Source: AP-15 sp963774345
GTDB lineage: Bacteria; Pseudomonadota; Alphaproteobacteria; ATCC43930; CGMCC-115725
NCBI GenBank assembly: GCA_963774345.1
Contig: CAVZFB010000031.1
Coordinates: forward strand, 62,001-126,000
Direction of reading: 5' to 3'
Length of the DNA stretch: 64,000 nucleotides
The position numbers were made by a program, and so were the translations under genes. Of the stretch, positions 1-8,684 are shown one piece after another (the first letter of the stretch is position 1; the number at the start of each line of letters is the position of its first letter). The notes beneath the pieces were generated by a model. It had not been told where the DNA came from. It saw only the letters and a list, made by a program, of their open reading frames with translations, and searched no databases.

Positions 1-2
1 CG

Positions 3-500
3 ACCGTCTTCAGTGCGCTGCCCAAGGAACTGCCGCGGCTGATTTCGATCGGCCGGCTTGATCTGAGTTCCGAGGGGCTATTGCTGCTGACCAATGACGG
101 GGCGCTCGCCCGCCGGCTCGAACTGCCGGCGACCGGCTGGGTGCGGCGCTACAAGGTCCGGGTTCACGGCGAAGTCGATTCGGCGCGCCTCGCCGGCCTG
201 GCCAAGGGCATCAAGATCGACGGCGTCGCCTATGGTCCGATCCGCGCCGAATTGGAACGCACCCAGGGCAGCAACGCTTGGATCGCGATGGCGCTGACCG
301 AGGGCAAAAACCGCGAGGTGCGCCGCGTGCTCGAGCATTTGGGGCTCCAGGTCACGCGCCTCATCCGTCTTTCCTACGGCCCGTTCCAGCTCGGCAGTCT
401 TGAGCGCGGCTCGATTGCCGAAGTGCCGAAGAAGGCGCTCGCCGAGCAGCTCGGAACCGCCGTGCCCAAATGGGCCGCGCATGCGGATCGTCGGCGGTAA
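3..500 (+). CDS. rluB: 23S rRNA pseudouridine synthase, RsuA/RluB family (5' part outside window)
   Basis: Only the C-terminal part is present; the frame is already open at base 3 and stops at 500. The catalytic GRLD motif of the RsuA/RluB/RluE/RluF family, followed by LSSEGLLLLTNDG, is encoded at about bases 50-95. Further on, EGKNREVRRVLEHLG is the conserved C-terminal motif of this family. Members isomerise a uridine in 23S or 16S rRNA to pseudouridine. The stop overlaps the start of rsmD by 20 bases, so the two rRNA-modification genes are probably cotranscribed. RluB is the likeliest member, but the distinguishing N-terminal S4 domain is not visible. Confidence 0.8.
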   Translation, partial: TVFSALPKELPRLISIGRLDLSSEGLLLLTNDGALARRLELPATGWVRRYKVRVHGEVDSARLAGLAKGIKIDGVAYGPIRAELERTQGSNAWIAMALTEGKNREVRRVLEHLGLQVTRLIRLSYGPFQLGSLERGSIAEVPKKALAEQLGTAVPKWAAHADRRR

Positions 501-1047
501 GCATCGCGGTCGCCGCCTGCTGGCTCCGCCGGGAGACGCGGTCAGGCCGACCAGCGACCGCGCCCGCGAAGCATTGTTCAACATCCTGTCGCATGGCCGC
601 CTCGCCGCGAGCGGCCTTCCCTTCGCCGGTGCCGTTGTGCTCGACGCCTTTGCCGGGACCGGCGCGCTCGGTTTGGAAGCGTTGTCACGCGGCGCCGCCG
701 AAGCGGTCTTCATCGAACGCGACCACGACGCGTTAGCCGCCCTGCGCCGCAATATCGAGACACTGGGCGAGACTACCCGCGTCCGCATCATGCCCGGCGA
801 TGCGACCCGCCCACCGCGCGGAACGGCCGCCTGCGCCGTCGCCTTTCTCGATCCGCCGTATCGCAGCGGGCTCGCCGGTCCGGCATTGACCGCCCTCGCC
901 GCGGCGGGCTGGCTGACCCCCGAAGCGCTCGTCGTGATCGAAACCGCCGCGGGTGAGGAATTCTGGCCGACAGAGGGTTTCATCCCGCTCGACCAACGCG
1001 TCTACGGCGCCGCGCGGCTCGTGTTTCTCCGCCGTGGGCCCGGTTAG
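481..1047 (+). CDS. rsmD: 16S rRNA (guanine(966)-N2)-methyltransferase RsmD
   Basis: A 188-residue protein, the usual length for RsmD, which methylates G966 of 16S rRNA using SAM. The start at 481 gives the family N-terminus MRIVGGKHRGRRL; the upstream in-frame starts lie inside rluB and would add unrelated residues. The family block RPTSDRAREALFNIL covers residues 22-36. The SAM site DAFAGTGALG is at 55-64 and the catalytic DPPY at 124-127. It overlaps the preceding pseudouridine synthase gene, consistent with translational coupling. It converges on denD with only a few bases between the stops. Confidence 0.93.
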   Translation: MRIVGGKHRGRRLLAPPGDAVRPTSDRAREALFNILSHGRLAASGLPFAGAVVLDAFAGTGALGLEALSRGAAEAVFIERDHDALAALRRNIETLGETTRVRIMPGDATRPPRGTAACAVAFLDPPYRSGLAGPALTALAAAGWLTPEALVVIETAAGEEFWPTEGFIPLDQRVYGAARLVFLRRGPG

Positions 1048-1053
1048 CACACG

Positions 1054-2031
1054 TCAGACCAGCTGCTTCTGCGCCTCCAAATCGTCTTCGATAAAGGCTT
1101 GGACGGCTTCGTCGATACCGGAATCGGCGGCAAAGCCTAGGGCTCGCGCGCGCGGTGCGGTCAGTGCTTGCGGCCAGCCGGAGACGATCTGTTGGATCGC
1201 CGGGTCGGGCTCCCAGCGAATCCGCGCACGGGCTGCCTCGCCGCCGGCGCGGCGCACCGCGGCGACCATCTCGCCGACCGCGACAGAGAAGCCAGGCAAC
1301 TGCAACGAGCGGTGCGCACCGAAGGCGCTACCCGGCAGTTCATGCGCGCGATGGAGCGCGGCGACGATCCGGCGCGGTGAGGCCAAGGCCATGACGAGAT
1401 CGGGCGAGACCGGGCAGACCGCGTCCTTCCCCGCGAGCGGCTCACGGATGATCGAGGAGGCGAACGTCGAGGCGGCACGGTTCGGCCGGCCGGGGCGCAC
1501 GACCACGGTCGGCAGGCGCAGCGCGCGGCCGTCGACAAAACCTTTGCGGCTGTAGTCGTTGACCAACAGCTCGCCGATTGCCTTTTGCGTGCCATAGGAG
1601 CTCTGCGGCGTCAGCGGCGTATCGTCACCGACCGAGGGTGGCAGCGCACCGCCGTAGACCGCCAGCGAACTGGCGAAAACCAAGCGCGGGCAGGCTCCCA
1701 GCGCCCGGCAGGCGTCGAGCACAGCCCGGGTGCCGTCGACGTTGACCCGATAGCCGAGATCAGTGTCGGCCTCGGCCTGTCCGCTGACCACCGCGGCGAG
1801 ATGGAACACCGCCTCGGCGCCCGGCATCACTAGCTGCCGTACGGTTTCGCGATCGGCTATGTCGCCGGTCGCGAGCCGCAGCCGCTTGTCATCGGGCAAC
1901 CGCAGCGCCGATGGCGCATTGTCGAACAATACCAACTCGTCGATGGGGCCCAGGCTGCTGCCCCGCTCCAACAACAACAGCGCTAGCCGCTGCCCGAGAA
2001 ACCCGCAGCCGCCGGTGATGACGATCCGCAT
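1054..2031 (-). CDS. denD: D-erythronate dehydrogenase (extended SDR)
   Basis: A 325-residue extended short-chain dehydrogenase. The NAD-binding motif GGCGFLG is at residues 7-13, with Ser121/122 and the catalytic Tyr146-x3-Lys150 (YGTQK). The stretch LRLPTVVVRPGRPNRAAS is typical of the DenD family. DenD oxidises D-erythronate to 2-oxo-tetronate with NAD. The neighbours settle the choice over a generic sugar epimerase: otnI lies three bases upstream on the same strand, and otnK and otnC are divergently transcribed nearby. Together they form the full D-erythronate route to dihydroxyacetone phosphate. Confidence 0.88.
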   Translation of the reverse strand: MRIVITGGCGFLGQRLALLLLERGSSLGPIDELVLFDNAPSALRLPDDKRLRLATGDIADRETVRQLVMPGAEAVFHLAAVVSGQAEADTDLGYRVNVDGTRAVLDACRALGACPRLVFASSLAVYGGALPPSVGDDTPLTPQSSYGTQKAIGELLVNDYSRKGFVDGRALRLPTVVVRPGRPNRAASTFASSIIREPLAGKDAVCPVSPDLVMALASPRRIVAALHRAHELPGSAFGAHRSLQLPGFSVAVGEMVAAVRRAGGEAARARIRWEPDPAIQQIVSGWPQALTAPRARALGFAADSGIDEAVQAFIEDDLEAQKQLV

Positions 2032-2034
2032 GGT

Positions 2035-2820
2035 CTAGCCTCGGACGCCATAGCGGTTGGCCCAGCCGAGGCCGGCCCGAGTTTCGTTCTTCGGTCGGTA
2101 TTCGCAGCCGATCCAGCCCGCATAGCCGATCTCGTCGAGCAGATCGAACAGGAACGGGTAGTTGATCTCGCCGATATCGGGCTCGTGCCGGCCGGGATTG
2201 CCGGCGATCTGAATATGCGGATAATGGCCGGCCAAGGTCCGGATCCGATGGGCAAGGTCGCCCTCCATGATCTGGACATGATAGAGGTCGAGCTGGAGCT
2301 GCAGATTGGGCCGGCCGACCTGTTCGATGACCGCCATCGCCTGGGTCGTCGTGTTGAGATAATAGCCGGGGATATCGCGGTTGTTGATCGGCTCGATGAT
2401 CACGGTGATGCCTTCGGGGGCCAGTCGATCGGCCGCATAGCGCAGATTATCGGCATAGACGGGCAGCGCCTCGGCGCGATCGCGACCCTCCGGCCACAGC
2501 CCGGCCATCGCGTGCAATAGCCGGCAATTCGTCGCTTTGGCATAAGTCAGGGCCTGCTCGACCCCGGCGCGGAACTCCTGCTCGCGTCCTGGCAATGCCG
2601 CCATCCCGCGTTCGCCGGCGGCCCAGTTCCCGGGCGGCATGTTGAACAGCGCCTGGACGAGCCCGTTTTTCTCTAGATGCGAGGCCACGGTTTCCGGCGG
2701 ATGGTCATAGGCGCCGAGGTATTCAACAGCCTTGAAGCCACATTGAGCCGCGGCGGCAAAGCGGTCGAGAAAGCCGATTTCCTGAAAGATGAAGCTCAAA
2801 TTGGCGGCGAATTTCGGCAT
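2035..2820 (-). CDS. otnI: 2-oxo-tetronate isomerase OtnI (hydroxypyruvate isomerase family)
   Basis: A 261-residue TIM-barrel sugar-phosphate-isomerase-like protein. Residues Glu143 (IIEPIN), Asp178 (LDLYH), Gln204 and Glu240 (GCEYRP) coincide with the metal-binding and catalytic positions of the Hyi/OtnI family. OtnI converts 2-oxo-tetronate to 3-oxo-tetronate, the substrate of the OtnK kinase. Hydroxypyruvate isomerase itself is the alternative by family, but the position between denD and otnK/otnC argues for OtnI. It lies three bases upstream of denD, so one transcript is expected. Confidence 0.88.
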   Translation of the reverse strand: MPKFAANLSFIFQEIGFLDRFAAAAQCGFKAVEYLGAYDHPPETVASHLEKNGLVQALFNMPPGNWAAGERGMAALPGREQEFRAGVEQALTYAKATNCRLLHAMAGLWPEGRDRAEALPVYADNLRYAADRLAPEGITVIIEPINNRDIPGYYLNTTTQAMAVIEQVGRPNLQLQLDLYHVQIMEGDLAHRIRTLAGHYPHIQIAGNPGRHEPDIGEINYPFLFDLLDEIGYAGWIGCEYRPKNETRAGLGWANRYGVRG

Positions 2821-2890
2821 CGTGTTCTCCTCGGCTCGGGGCCACCACTCTCACCGCCATACCGATTGGCTGCAAGGCCCTCAAGGACTG

Positions 2891-3082
2891 TCAATCAGTG
2901 TTCCTTCTATGCAGATTATCGCGCGAAAGTCGGTCGGCCGCCCGAAACGCTCCCACCCGCGCCCGCAGCTGTCGCTCCTTGCGTTCCAGCTCGATCTGCG
3001 CTGTCGTGGCCACGGCGTCGGGCAGCCTTCGAACCGAGCGCTCCGCAGACCTTGCCTCCGGAATACCGTCTTCAGCGGCCAT
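2891..3082 (-). CDS. small hypothetical protein ahead of otnI
   Basis: A 63-residue frame starting ATGGCCGCTGAAGAC at 3082, preceded at good spacing by a strong ribosome-binding site (AGGAGA). The product has a charged central helix (TAQIELERKERQLRARV) and the tail RDNLHRRNTD. I do not recognise a family. If real, it would be the first gene of the otnI-denD transcript, 70 bases upstream of otnI. The ribosome-binding site is the main support; a chance frame in GC-rich DNA is possible. Confidence 0.45.
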   Translation of the reverse strand: MAAEDGIPEARSAERSVRRLPDAVATTAQIELERKERQLRARVGAFRAADRLSRDNLHRRNTD

Positions 3083-3266
3083 AATTCTCACTCTCCTGTT
3101 TCGTGCTTTATAGGACTATCTGCCGGATCGACGCCAATTCGCGTGGCCGGCTATTCCTGGATCCCTGATGTGGCGGCAATGGCTCACTCCAGATGCCGAT
3201 GGTCGTTTGCCTGGGGTAAGCGCCCTCGGTACTGTTGCCCTCGAGCGTGAGATCGGGAGACACACG

Positions 3267-4550
3267 ATGGCTGTGTTGTTGGGAGCGATCGCCGACGATT
3301 TCACCGGCGCAACCGATCTGTGCAACACGCTGGTGCGGCGTGGCATGCGCACGGTGCAGCTGATCGATGTGCCGGCGCCGGGCTCGGCGGTGCCGGATGC
3401 GGAGGCGGTCGTCATCGCACTGAAGAGCCGGACGGTTCCAGCCGCGGAGGCGATCGACAAGAGCCTCGCCGCCCTAGCCTGGCTCAGAGCAGCAGGCGCG
3501 CGGCAGATCCTGTTCAAATACTGCTCGACGTTCGACTCGACCGACGCCGGCAATATCGGTCCGGTGGCCGAAGCGCTGATGAGCGTGCTCGACACCGATT
3601 TCACCTTGTTCTGCCCGGCCTTTCCTGAAGCAGGGCGGACGATCTACCGCGGCTATCTGTTTGTCGGCGACGTGCTGCTGTCCGAATCCGGGATGCGCGA
3701 TCACCCGCTGACGCCAATGCGCGATCCCTCGCTGGTGCGAGTGTTGCAGAGGCAAAGCCGTGGTCGGGTCGGGCTGGTGCAGGAGAAGATCGTTGCGCGC
3801 GGTGCCGCTGCCATTTGCGACGCTTTTGCCGCGCTGCGCAGCGACGGCTTCGCACACGCCATCGTCGACGCGATCGAGGATCGCGATCTCGAAGCGATCG
3901 GCGAGGCCGCGGCCGATTTCAAGCTGATCACCGGCGGCTCGGGGATCGCGCTCGGCCTGCCGGGGAATTTTCGCCGCCAGGGTCTATTGGACGGCGGCGC
4001 CGCTGACAGCCTGCCGGCGATCTCCGGCGCAGCGGCGGTCTTGTCGGGCTCGTGCTCGACGGCGACTTTGGCTCAAGTGGCCTACATGAAAGAGCGTGCC
4101 CCGGCCTTCACCGTCGACCCAATCGCCGTCGCCGAAGGCGGCGACGTCGGGCAGCAGGCGCTCGCTTGGGCGAAACCGCTGCTCGGCGAGCAGCCAATCC
4201 TGATCTCGGCGACCGCACCGCCCGAGAAGGTCGCCGAGGCGCAAAGCCGGCTGGGCCGCGAGCGCGCCGGAGCAGTGGTCGAGGAATCCTTGGCGGCGAT
4301 TGCCCGCGGCCTTGCCGGCGCGGGAGTTCGGCGCTTCGTCGTCGCCGGCGGCGAGACAGCGGGAGCAGTGGTCCAGGCGCTAGGCGTTACCGGGCTGCGC
4401 ATCGGACGCCAGATCGATCCCGGCGTGCCGTGGACCGCGAGCCTCGGTGAGCCCGCGCTGGCGTTGGCGCTCAAATCCGGCAATTTCGGCGCGCCCGATT
4501 TTTTCCTGCGCGCCTTTTCCGTGCTGTCCGAGGAGCAACGACATGAGTGA
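3267..4550 (+). CDS. otnK: 3-oxo-tetronate kinase OtnK (DUF1537 four-carbon acid sugar kinase)
   Basis: A 427-residue member of the four-carbon acid sugar kinase family (DUF1537). The start at 3267, behind a GGGAGA ribosome-binding site, gives MAVLLGAIADDFTGATDL, whose ADDFTGATD motif is the family N-terminal signature. The C-terminal nucleotide-binding half includes RRFVVAGGETAGAVV and a GIRIG-like segment (GLRIGRQIDPG). OtnK phosphorylates 3-oxo-tetronate to the 4-phosphate. It is divergent from denD-otnI, and its last 8 bases overlap the start of otnC, which implies coupled translation. Confidence 0.9.
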   Translation: MAVLLGAIADDFTGATDLCNTLVRRGMRTVQLIDVPAPGSAVPDAEAVVIALKSRTVPAAEAIDKSLAALAWLRAAGARQILFKYCSTFDSTDAGNIGPVAEALMSVLDTDFTLFCPAFPEAGRTIYRGYLFVGDVLLSESGMRDHPLTPMRDPSLVRVLQRQSRGRVGLVQEKIVARGAAAICDAFAALRSDGFAHAIVDAIEDRDLEAIGEAAADFKLITGGSGIALGLPGNFRRQGLLDGGAADSLPAISGAAAVLSGSCSTATLAQVAYMKERAPAFTVDPIAVAEGGDVGQQALAWAKPLLGEQPILISATAPPEKVAEAQSRLGRERAGAVVEESLAAIARGLAGAGVRRFVVAGGETAGAVVQALGVTGLRIGRQIDPGVPWTASLGEPALALALKSGNFGAPDFFLRAFSVLSEEQRHE

Positions 4551-5160
4551 CGCGAAACAGCGCGAAGCGATCTGCACCATCGGCGCGTCGATCTTCGACC
4601 GCGGTCTGACCGCGGGGTCGTCCGGCAATATCAGTCTGCGTACGGACGGGGGCTGGCTGATGACACCGACCAATGCATCGCTCGGCCGCCTCGACCCAGT
4701 GCGGCTGTCGAAACTCGACCGCGATGGGAACCTCGTCTCAGGCGATCCGCCGACAAAGGAGAGCTTCCTGCACCGTGTCATGTACGAGGAGCGCTCCGGC
4801 ACCTCGGCTGTTGTGCACCTGCATTCGACGCATTCGGTTGCGGTCTCGTGCCTGGCCGAGATCGACCCCGCCGATGTGTTGCCGCCGATCACCGCCTATT
4901 ACGTGATGCGCGTCGGGAAACTGCCGCTCGTCCCCTATTTCCGCCCCGGCGACATGGCGCTCGCCGAGGCGGTGCGCGGCTTTGCCGGCAAGCACCACGC
5001 GGTATTGCTTGCCAATCACGGACCCGTCGTCGCCGGCTCGAACCTCGACGCTGCGGTCAACGCGATTGAGGAGCTCGAAGAAACCGCGAAGCTCTATCTG
5101 CTGCTGCGCGGCGCCAAGACCCGCTTTCTGACGCCGGCGCAAATCCGCGAGCTCGAGTAA
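4543..5160 (+). CDS. otnC: 3-oxo-tetronate 4-phosphate decarboxylase OtnC (class II aldolase)
   Basis: A 205-residue class II aldolase/adducin-family protein. The phosphate-binding segment TAGSSGNISLR is at about 23-33, Glu73 lies in TKESFLH, and metal-binding histidines are at 92 and 94 (VHLHSTHS) and in LLANHGPVV. OtnC decarboxylates 3-oxo-tetronate 4-phosphate to dihydroxyacetone phosphate and CO2, the last step of the route. The start at 4543 sits inside the end of otnK, behind the AGGAG of a ribosome-binding site. Fuculose-phosphate-aldolase-like enzymes are the alternative; context favours OtnC. Confidence 0.9.
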   Translation: MSDAKQREAICTIGASIFDRGLTAGSSGNISLRTDGGWLMTPTNASLGRLDPVRLSKLDRDGNLVSGDPPTKESFLHRVMYEERSGTSAVVHLHSTHSVAVSCLAEIDPADVLPPITAYYVMRVGKLPLVPYFRPGDMALAEAVRGFAGKHHAVLLANHGPVVAGSNLDAAVNAIEELEETAKLYLLLRGAKTRFLTPAQIRELE

Positions 5161-5210
5161 GCCGGTCGCGCCAGCGATTTCTGCCGCATTTATCTGATCC
5201 GGGGTGAGGG

Positions 5211-6713
5211 ATGACGCGCGTTTTGACCGCCCGTTTCATGCACGAGACCAACACCTTCAGCCGCGTGCCGACCGACATGAACCTGATCCGGCGCCGCGAC
5301 TTTCATCTCGAAAACGAGATCCCGCAGGCGTTTCGCGGCACCCGCTCGGCTCTTGGTGCGACTTTCGAAGCAGCTGACAAGTACGGCTGGAGCCTGGTTC
5401 ACCCGGTCTCCGCCAACCCCAACCCGTCGGGCATCGTCACCGACGATGCGTTCGAACAGATCACTGGGATGATCCTCGACGCCTGCGAGCAGAAAGGCTC
5501 GATCGACGGCGTCTTGCTGCATCTGCATGGCGCGATGGTCACCGACAGCCACGAAGACGCCGAGGGCGAACTGCTAGCGAGACTGCGCCGGAAGCTCGGA
5601 CCGCAGGCGCCGATGGTGGTCACCCTCGACCTGCACGCGAACGTCACGCAGAACATGGCCGACAACGCCAACGCGCTGATCGCCTTCCGCACCTACCCCC
5701 ATGTCGACATGTACGAGCGCGCCTGGCAGGGTGCGGAACTGCTCGAACGGGCGATGCGGGGCGAGGTCCGGCCGGTGACCGTGATTGCTCGCCGGCCGAT
5801 GGTCTACGGGTTGGATCGCGGCCGCCACCAAAGCGGTCCGATGGCCGAACTGCTCGCCCGTGCCGAGGCAATCGAACGGCGCGGCGAGGCGCTAACGGTC
5901 AGCATCTGTGCCGGGTTTAGCCGCTCGAATATCCGCGATGTCGGCCCGTCGGTGACGGTCACCACCGATAGCGCCGCTCCACACGCCCGGGCGATCGCCG
6001 ATAGCTTTATGGATTACGCCTGGGAGACGCGCGACTTCAGTAGCTTCTCATTGATCTCGGTCGCCGAGGCGGTCGCGCTGGCCCGCAGCGGGGAGCCCGG
6101 TGACGAGCCGCTGGTCGTTGCCGACTACACCGATAATCCAGGAGGGGGCGGTTATGGGGACGCCACGGCGTTCCTGAAGGGTCTCGTCGAGGCAGGGATC
6201 GACAAGGTCGCATTTCACGCGATCTGCGACCCCGAGGCGGTGCAGCAGGGGATGCGCGCCGGGGTCGGCGCCAAGACCACCCTCGCTGTAGGCGGCAAGA
6301 CTGACCCGGCGATGGGCGGCGCACCCCTCGTCTTGTTCGGCGAGATCATCTGTCTGACCAACGGCAAATTTATCGCTTACGGGCCGATGGGCGGCGGGGT
6401 CGAGCGCAATTACGGGCCATCGATGGTGTTCCGCGTCGGCGGCATCGACATCGTCGTGATCACCAACAACGGCCAGGCGACCGATCTCGGCCAGTTCACC
6501 TCGCTGGGGATCGACCCGACGCGCTATACGACCGTTGCAGTGAAATCGATGCAGCATTTCCGCGCCGCCTTTGCGCCGATCGCCCGCGAAATCGTGCTCG
6601 TCGACACCGGTGCGCTGTGCTCGGAGATCTACACGCCTGAGCTGTTCACCAAGGTCCGCCGCCCGGTCTGGCCGCTCAACTCGATCGCCGACCCCACGCC
6701 TGATCGAGCCTGA
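5211..6713 (+). CDS. M81 family metallopeptidase (MlrC-like)
   Basis: A 500-residue protein of the M81/MlrC family (DUF1485 N-terminal plus MlrC C-terminal domain). Visible motifs are MHETNTFS near the N-terminus, GVLLHLHGAMV and VTLDLHANV as likely zinc-binding segments, and DNPGGGGYGDATAFL and ITNNGQATDL in the C-terminal half. MlrC cleaves linearised microcystin in sphingomonads, but most relatives have unknown substrates. It lies 50 bases after otnC on the same strand and may belong to that transcript. A role in acid-sugar metabolism is not obvious from its sequence. Confidence 0.85.
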   Translation: MTRVLTARFMHETNTFSRVPTDMNLIRRRDFHLENEIPQAFRGTRSALGATFEAADKYGWSLVHPVSANPNPSGIVTDDAFEQITGMILDACEQKGSIDGVLLHLHGAMVTDSHEDAEGELLARLRRKLGPQAPMVVTLDLHANVTQNMADNANALIAFRTYPHVDMYERAWQGAELLERAMRGEVRPVTVIARRPMVYGLDRGRHQSGPMAELLARAEAIERRGEALTVSICAGFSRSNIRDVGPSVTVTTDSAAPHARAIADSFMDYAWETRDFSSFSLISVAEAVALARSGEPGDEPLVVADYTDNPGGGGYGDATAFLKGLVEAGIDKVAFHAICDPEAVQQGMRAGVGAKTTLAVGGKTDPAMGGAPLVLFGEIICLTNGKFIAYGPMGGGVERNYGPSMVFRVGGIDIVVITNNGQATDLGQFTSLGIDPTRYTTVAVKSMQHFRAAFAPIAREIVLVDTGALCSEIYTPELFTKVRRPVWPLNSIADPTPDRA

Positions 6714-6760
6714 CGGGAGCGGCTTGGCGGGGCGCCGCGGCCTTCCCTGACGCTGGTCGG

Positions 6761-7597
6761 TTATCCGGTCAGGCTGAGTATGAAGCGGATCGAGACGATT
6801 ACCAGGAACACGCCGAAGGCAATTTCGAGCCCGCGTTTTGGCAGCGTATGCGCGAGGCGCGCCCCAAAGGGTGCGACAAAACTCGAGATCGGCGCGATCA
6901 GCGCGACGCCGATCGCCGACACGAAGCCGATCGAGAGCGGCGGCAACATGGCCTGGTGCGGCAATCCGGCGAGGATGTAGCCGAAAGCTCCGGCGATCGT
7001 GATCGGCACGCCGACTCCCGCCGCAGTCGCGACCGCGCTATGGATCGGCTTGCCGTAGAGTGTCAGCACCATCGTAACCAGCGAGCCGCCGCTGATCCCC
7101 ATCAAGGACGATGCGAGGCCGACTAAAAAGCCGTACCCGGCCATGCCGGCACGGCCCGGCAGCTCGCTGCCCAACGCCCATCTGTCGCCGGCGAACAGCA
7201 GCTTTGCCGCTATGATTGCGGCGATCAAAACGAACGCCAGCTTGAACAATGCGGCCGGGGCAAAGGCCGCGGCAGCCGAGCCGATGGCGACACCGGCGAC
7301 GCTCGGCGCTGCCCATGAGCGAACGACCTCGTGGATCACCTGGCCGCTCGCGCGATGCGCTCGATACGAGCGTATCGCCGTCGGCGCGATGATCGCGAGC
7401 GAAGTGCCGACGCAAAGCTGCATGCGGATCCCGTCGGGTACGCCGAGAAGGCCAAAGAACTCGAACAATACCGGGACGATGATCGCGCCGCCGCCGATGC
7501 CGAACAAACCGGCGAGAATGCCGGTGACAATTCCGGCGACGATGACCGCCGCCACGAGCCACCCCAACTCCGCCAACGGCACGCCGAACGCTATCAT
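6761..7597 (-). CDS. sulfite exporter TauE/SafE family membrane protein
   Basis: A 278-residue integral membrane protein with about eight hydrophobic segments. The TauE/SafE signature GILAGLFGIGGGAIIVPVL is near residues 25-43, and the matching second-half motif GLASSLMGISGGSLVTMVL is near 158-176. The family exports sulfite, sulfoacetate or related organic anions; the substrate here cannot be read from the sequence. It converges on the M81 peptidase gene with a gap of fewer than 50 bases. Confidence 0.88.
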   Translation of the reverse strand: MIAFGVPLAELGWLVAAVIVAGIVTGILAGLFGIGGGAIIVPVLFEFFGLLGVPDGIRMQLCVGTSLAIIAPTAIRSYRAHRASGQVIHEVVRSWAAPSVAGVAIGSAAAAFAPAALFKLAFVLIAAIIAAKLLFAGDRWALGSELPGRAGMAGYGFLVGLASSLMGISGGSLVTMVLTLYGKPIHSAVATAAGVGVPITIAGAFGYILAGLPHQAMLPPLSIGFVSAIGVALIAPISSFVAPFGARLAHTLPKRGLEIAFGVFLVIVSIRFILSLTG

Positions 7598-7787
7598 CGG
7601 GAGCCTCCCTGGAGCGGATCATGCTCGGTCTCGGTCATGCAATGATCGGTGCGATTTGGAACAGCGTTATTCCGAGCGGCGCTTGCTTCGGTCGCGCCGG
7701 CTTTGGTCTATGATCGGGGCGAAGGGCTGGCCGTCGGAACGTCGGCGGCTCGGCCGTGGGCGGGTATCCAACATGGAGGACGCGTCG

Positions 7788-8644
7788 ATGAGCACTACCA
7801 GCGAGGGCGTAAAGATCCTGACGGTCGCCAGCTGCTCGTTTGTTCGCGACGAGCATCGGTCGCACGTCATCGTCTCCGGGTCCTATGGCGGCAGGTACAA
7901 CGCCTTCAATGCGGCCAAGTGGGGCGTGCGCGGGGTGATCATGAACGATGCCGGAATCGGCAAGGACAACGCCGGCATCTGCGGACTCGATTATCTCGAC
8001 CAGATCAACCTCGCCGCGGCGACCGCGGATGCGCAGACCTGCCACATCGGCGACGGCGACCATATGCTCGAGCACGGCATCATCAGCCACGTCAATCGGG
8101 CCGCGGCCGCCCTCGATTGCAAGCCGGGCCAGAGCGTCCGGGACTGTGCCGAGCTGATGCGCGCGGCAATTGTGCCATCGGCCGTGCCGCCGAGCATCAC
8201 CGATGGCTTCCGCTTCGTCATGCGTGACGTTCCCGGCGAGCCTCGGCTGATCTGCGCCAACTCCGTCGGGATGCTCCAACCCGACGATGCAGGGCAGATT
8301 GCGATCACCGCATCGCATGGCGCACTTTCCGGAGGCCGGCCGGACAACGCGATTCCACCAGACATCTACGCCGTGTTCTTCAGCGATGCCGGCGGCGGGA
8401 TGGACGGGGCCGGCATCGCACGGCTGGCCGATCTCGACCAAAGAGGGATCGTCGCGGGCACGACCTCCGCTGACAGCGCGCCCGATCGGCGATTCACGCG
8501 CGCTCTACCGGGACGGCGTCTTGTCGCACGTCAACGGCAGCCGCAGCCCGGCTCGGGGGCCGGGTCGGCATGCCACTGAAGGAATTCGTCGACCTTCTGA
8601 TCGCGGCATCAAAACGACAGCCGCCCGAGCCGCCAACCCGCTAG
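7788..8644 (+). pseudogene. conserved protein of unknown function, frameshifted near its 3' end
   Basis: The frame opens at 7788 (MSTTSEGVKILTVASCSFVRDEH) behind a GGAGG ribosome-binding site and encodes about 230 residues, including SGSYGGRYNAFNAAKWGVRG and DAGIGKDNAGICGL. I have the impression of a conserved alphaproteobacterial family without known function. Near 8483 reading must shift one frame to continue IGDSRALYRDGVLSHVNG. Near 8538 it must shift again to give GMPLKEFVDLLIAASKRQ and stop at 8644. Two single-base insertions within 60 bases disrupt the last 60 codons. Unshifted, the frame stops at 8579. Confidence 0.65.
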
Positions 8645-8684
8645 GCCTGTCCCAACGCGGCCGAGAGCGCCAGTCGGCGGACGC

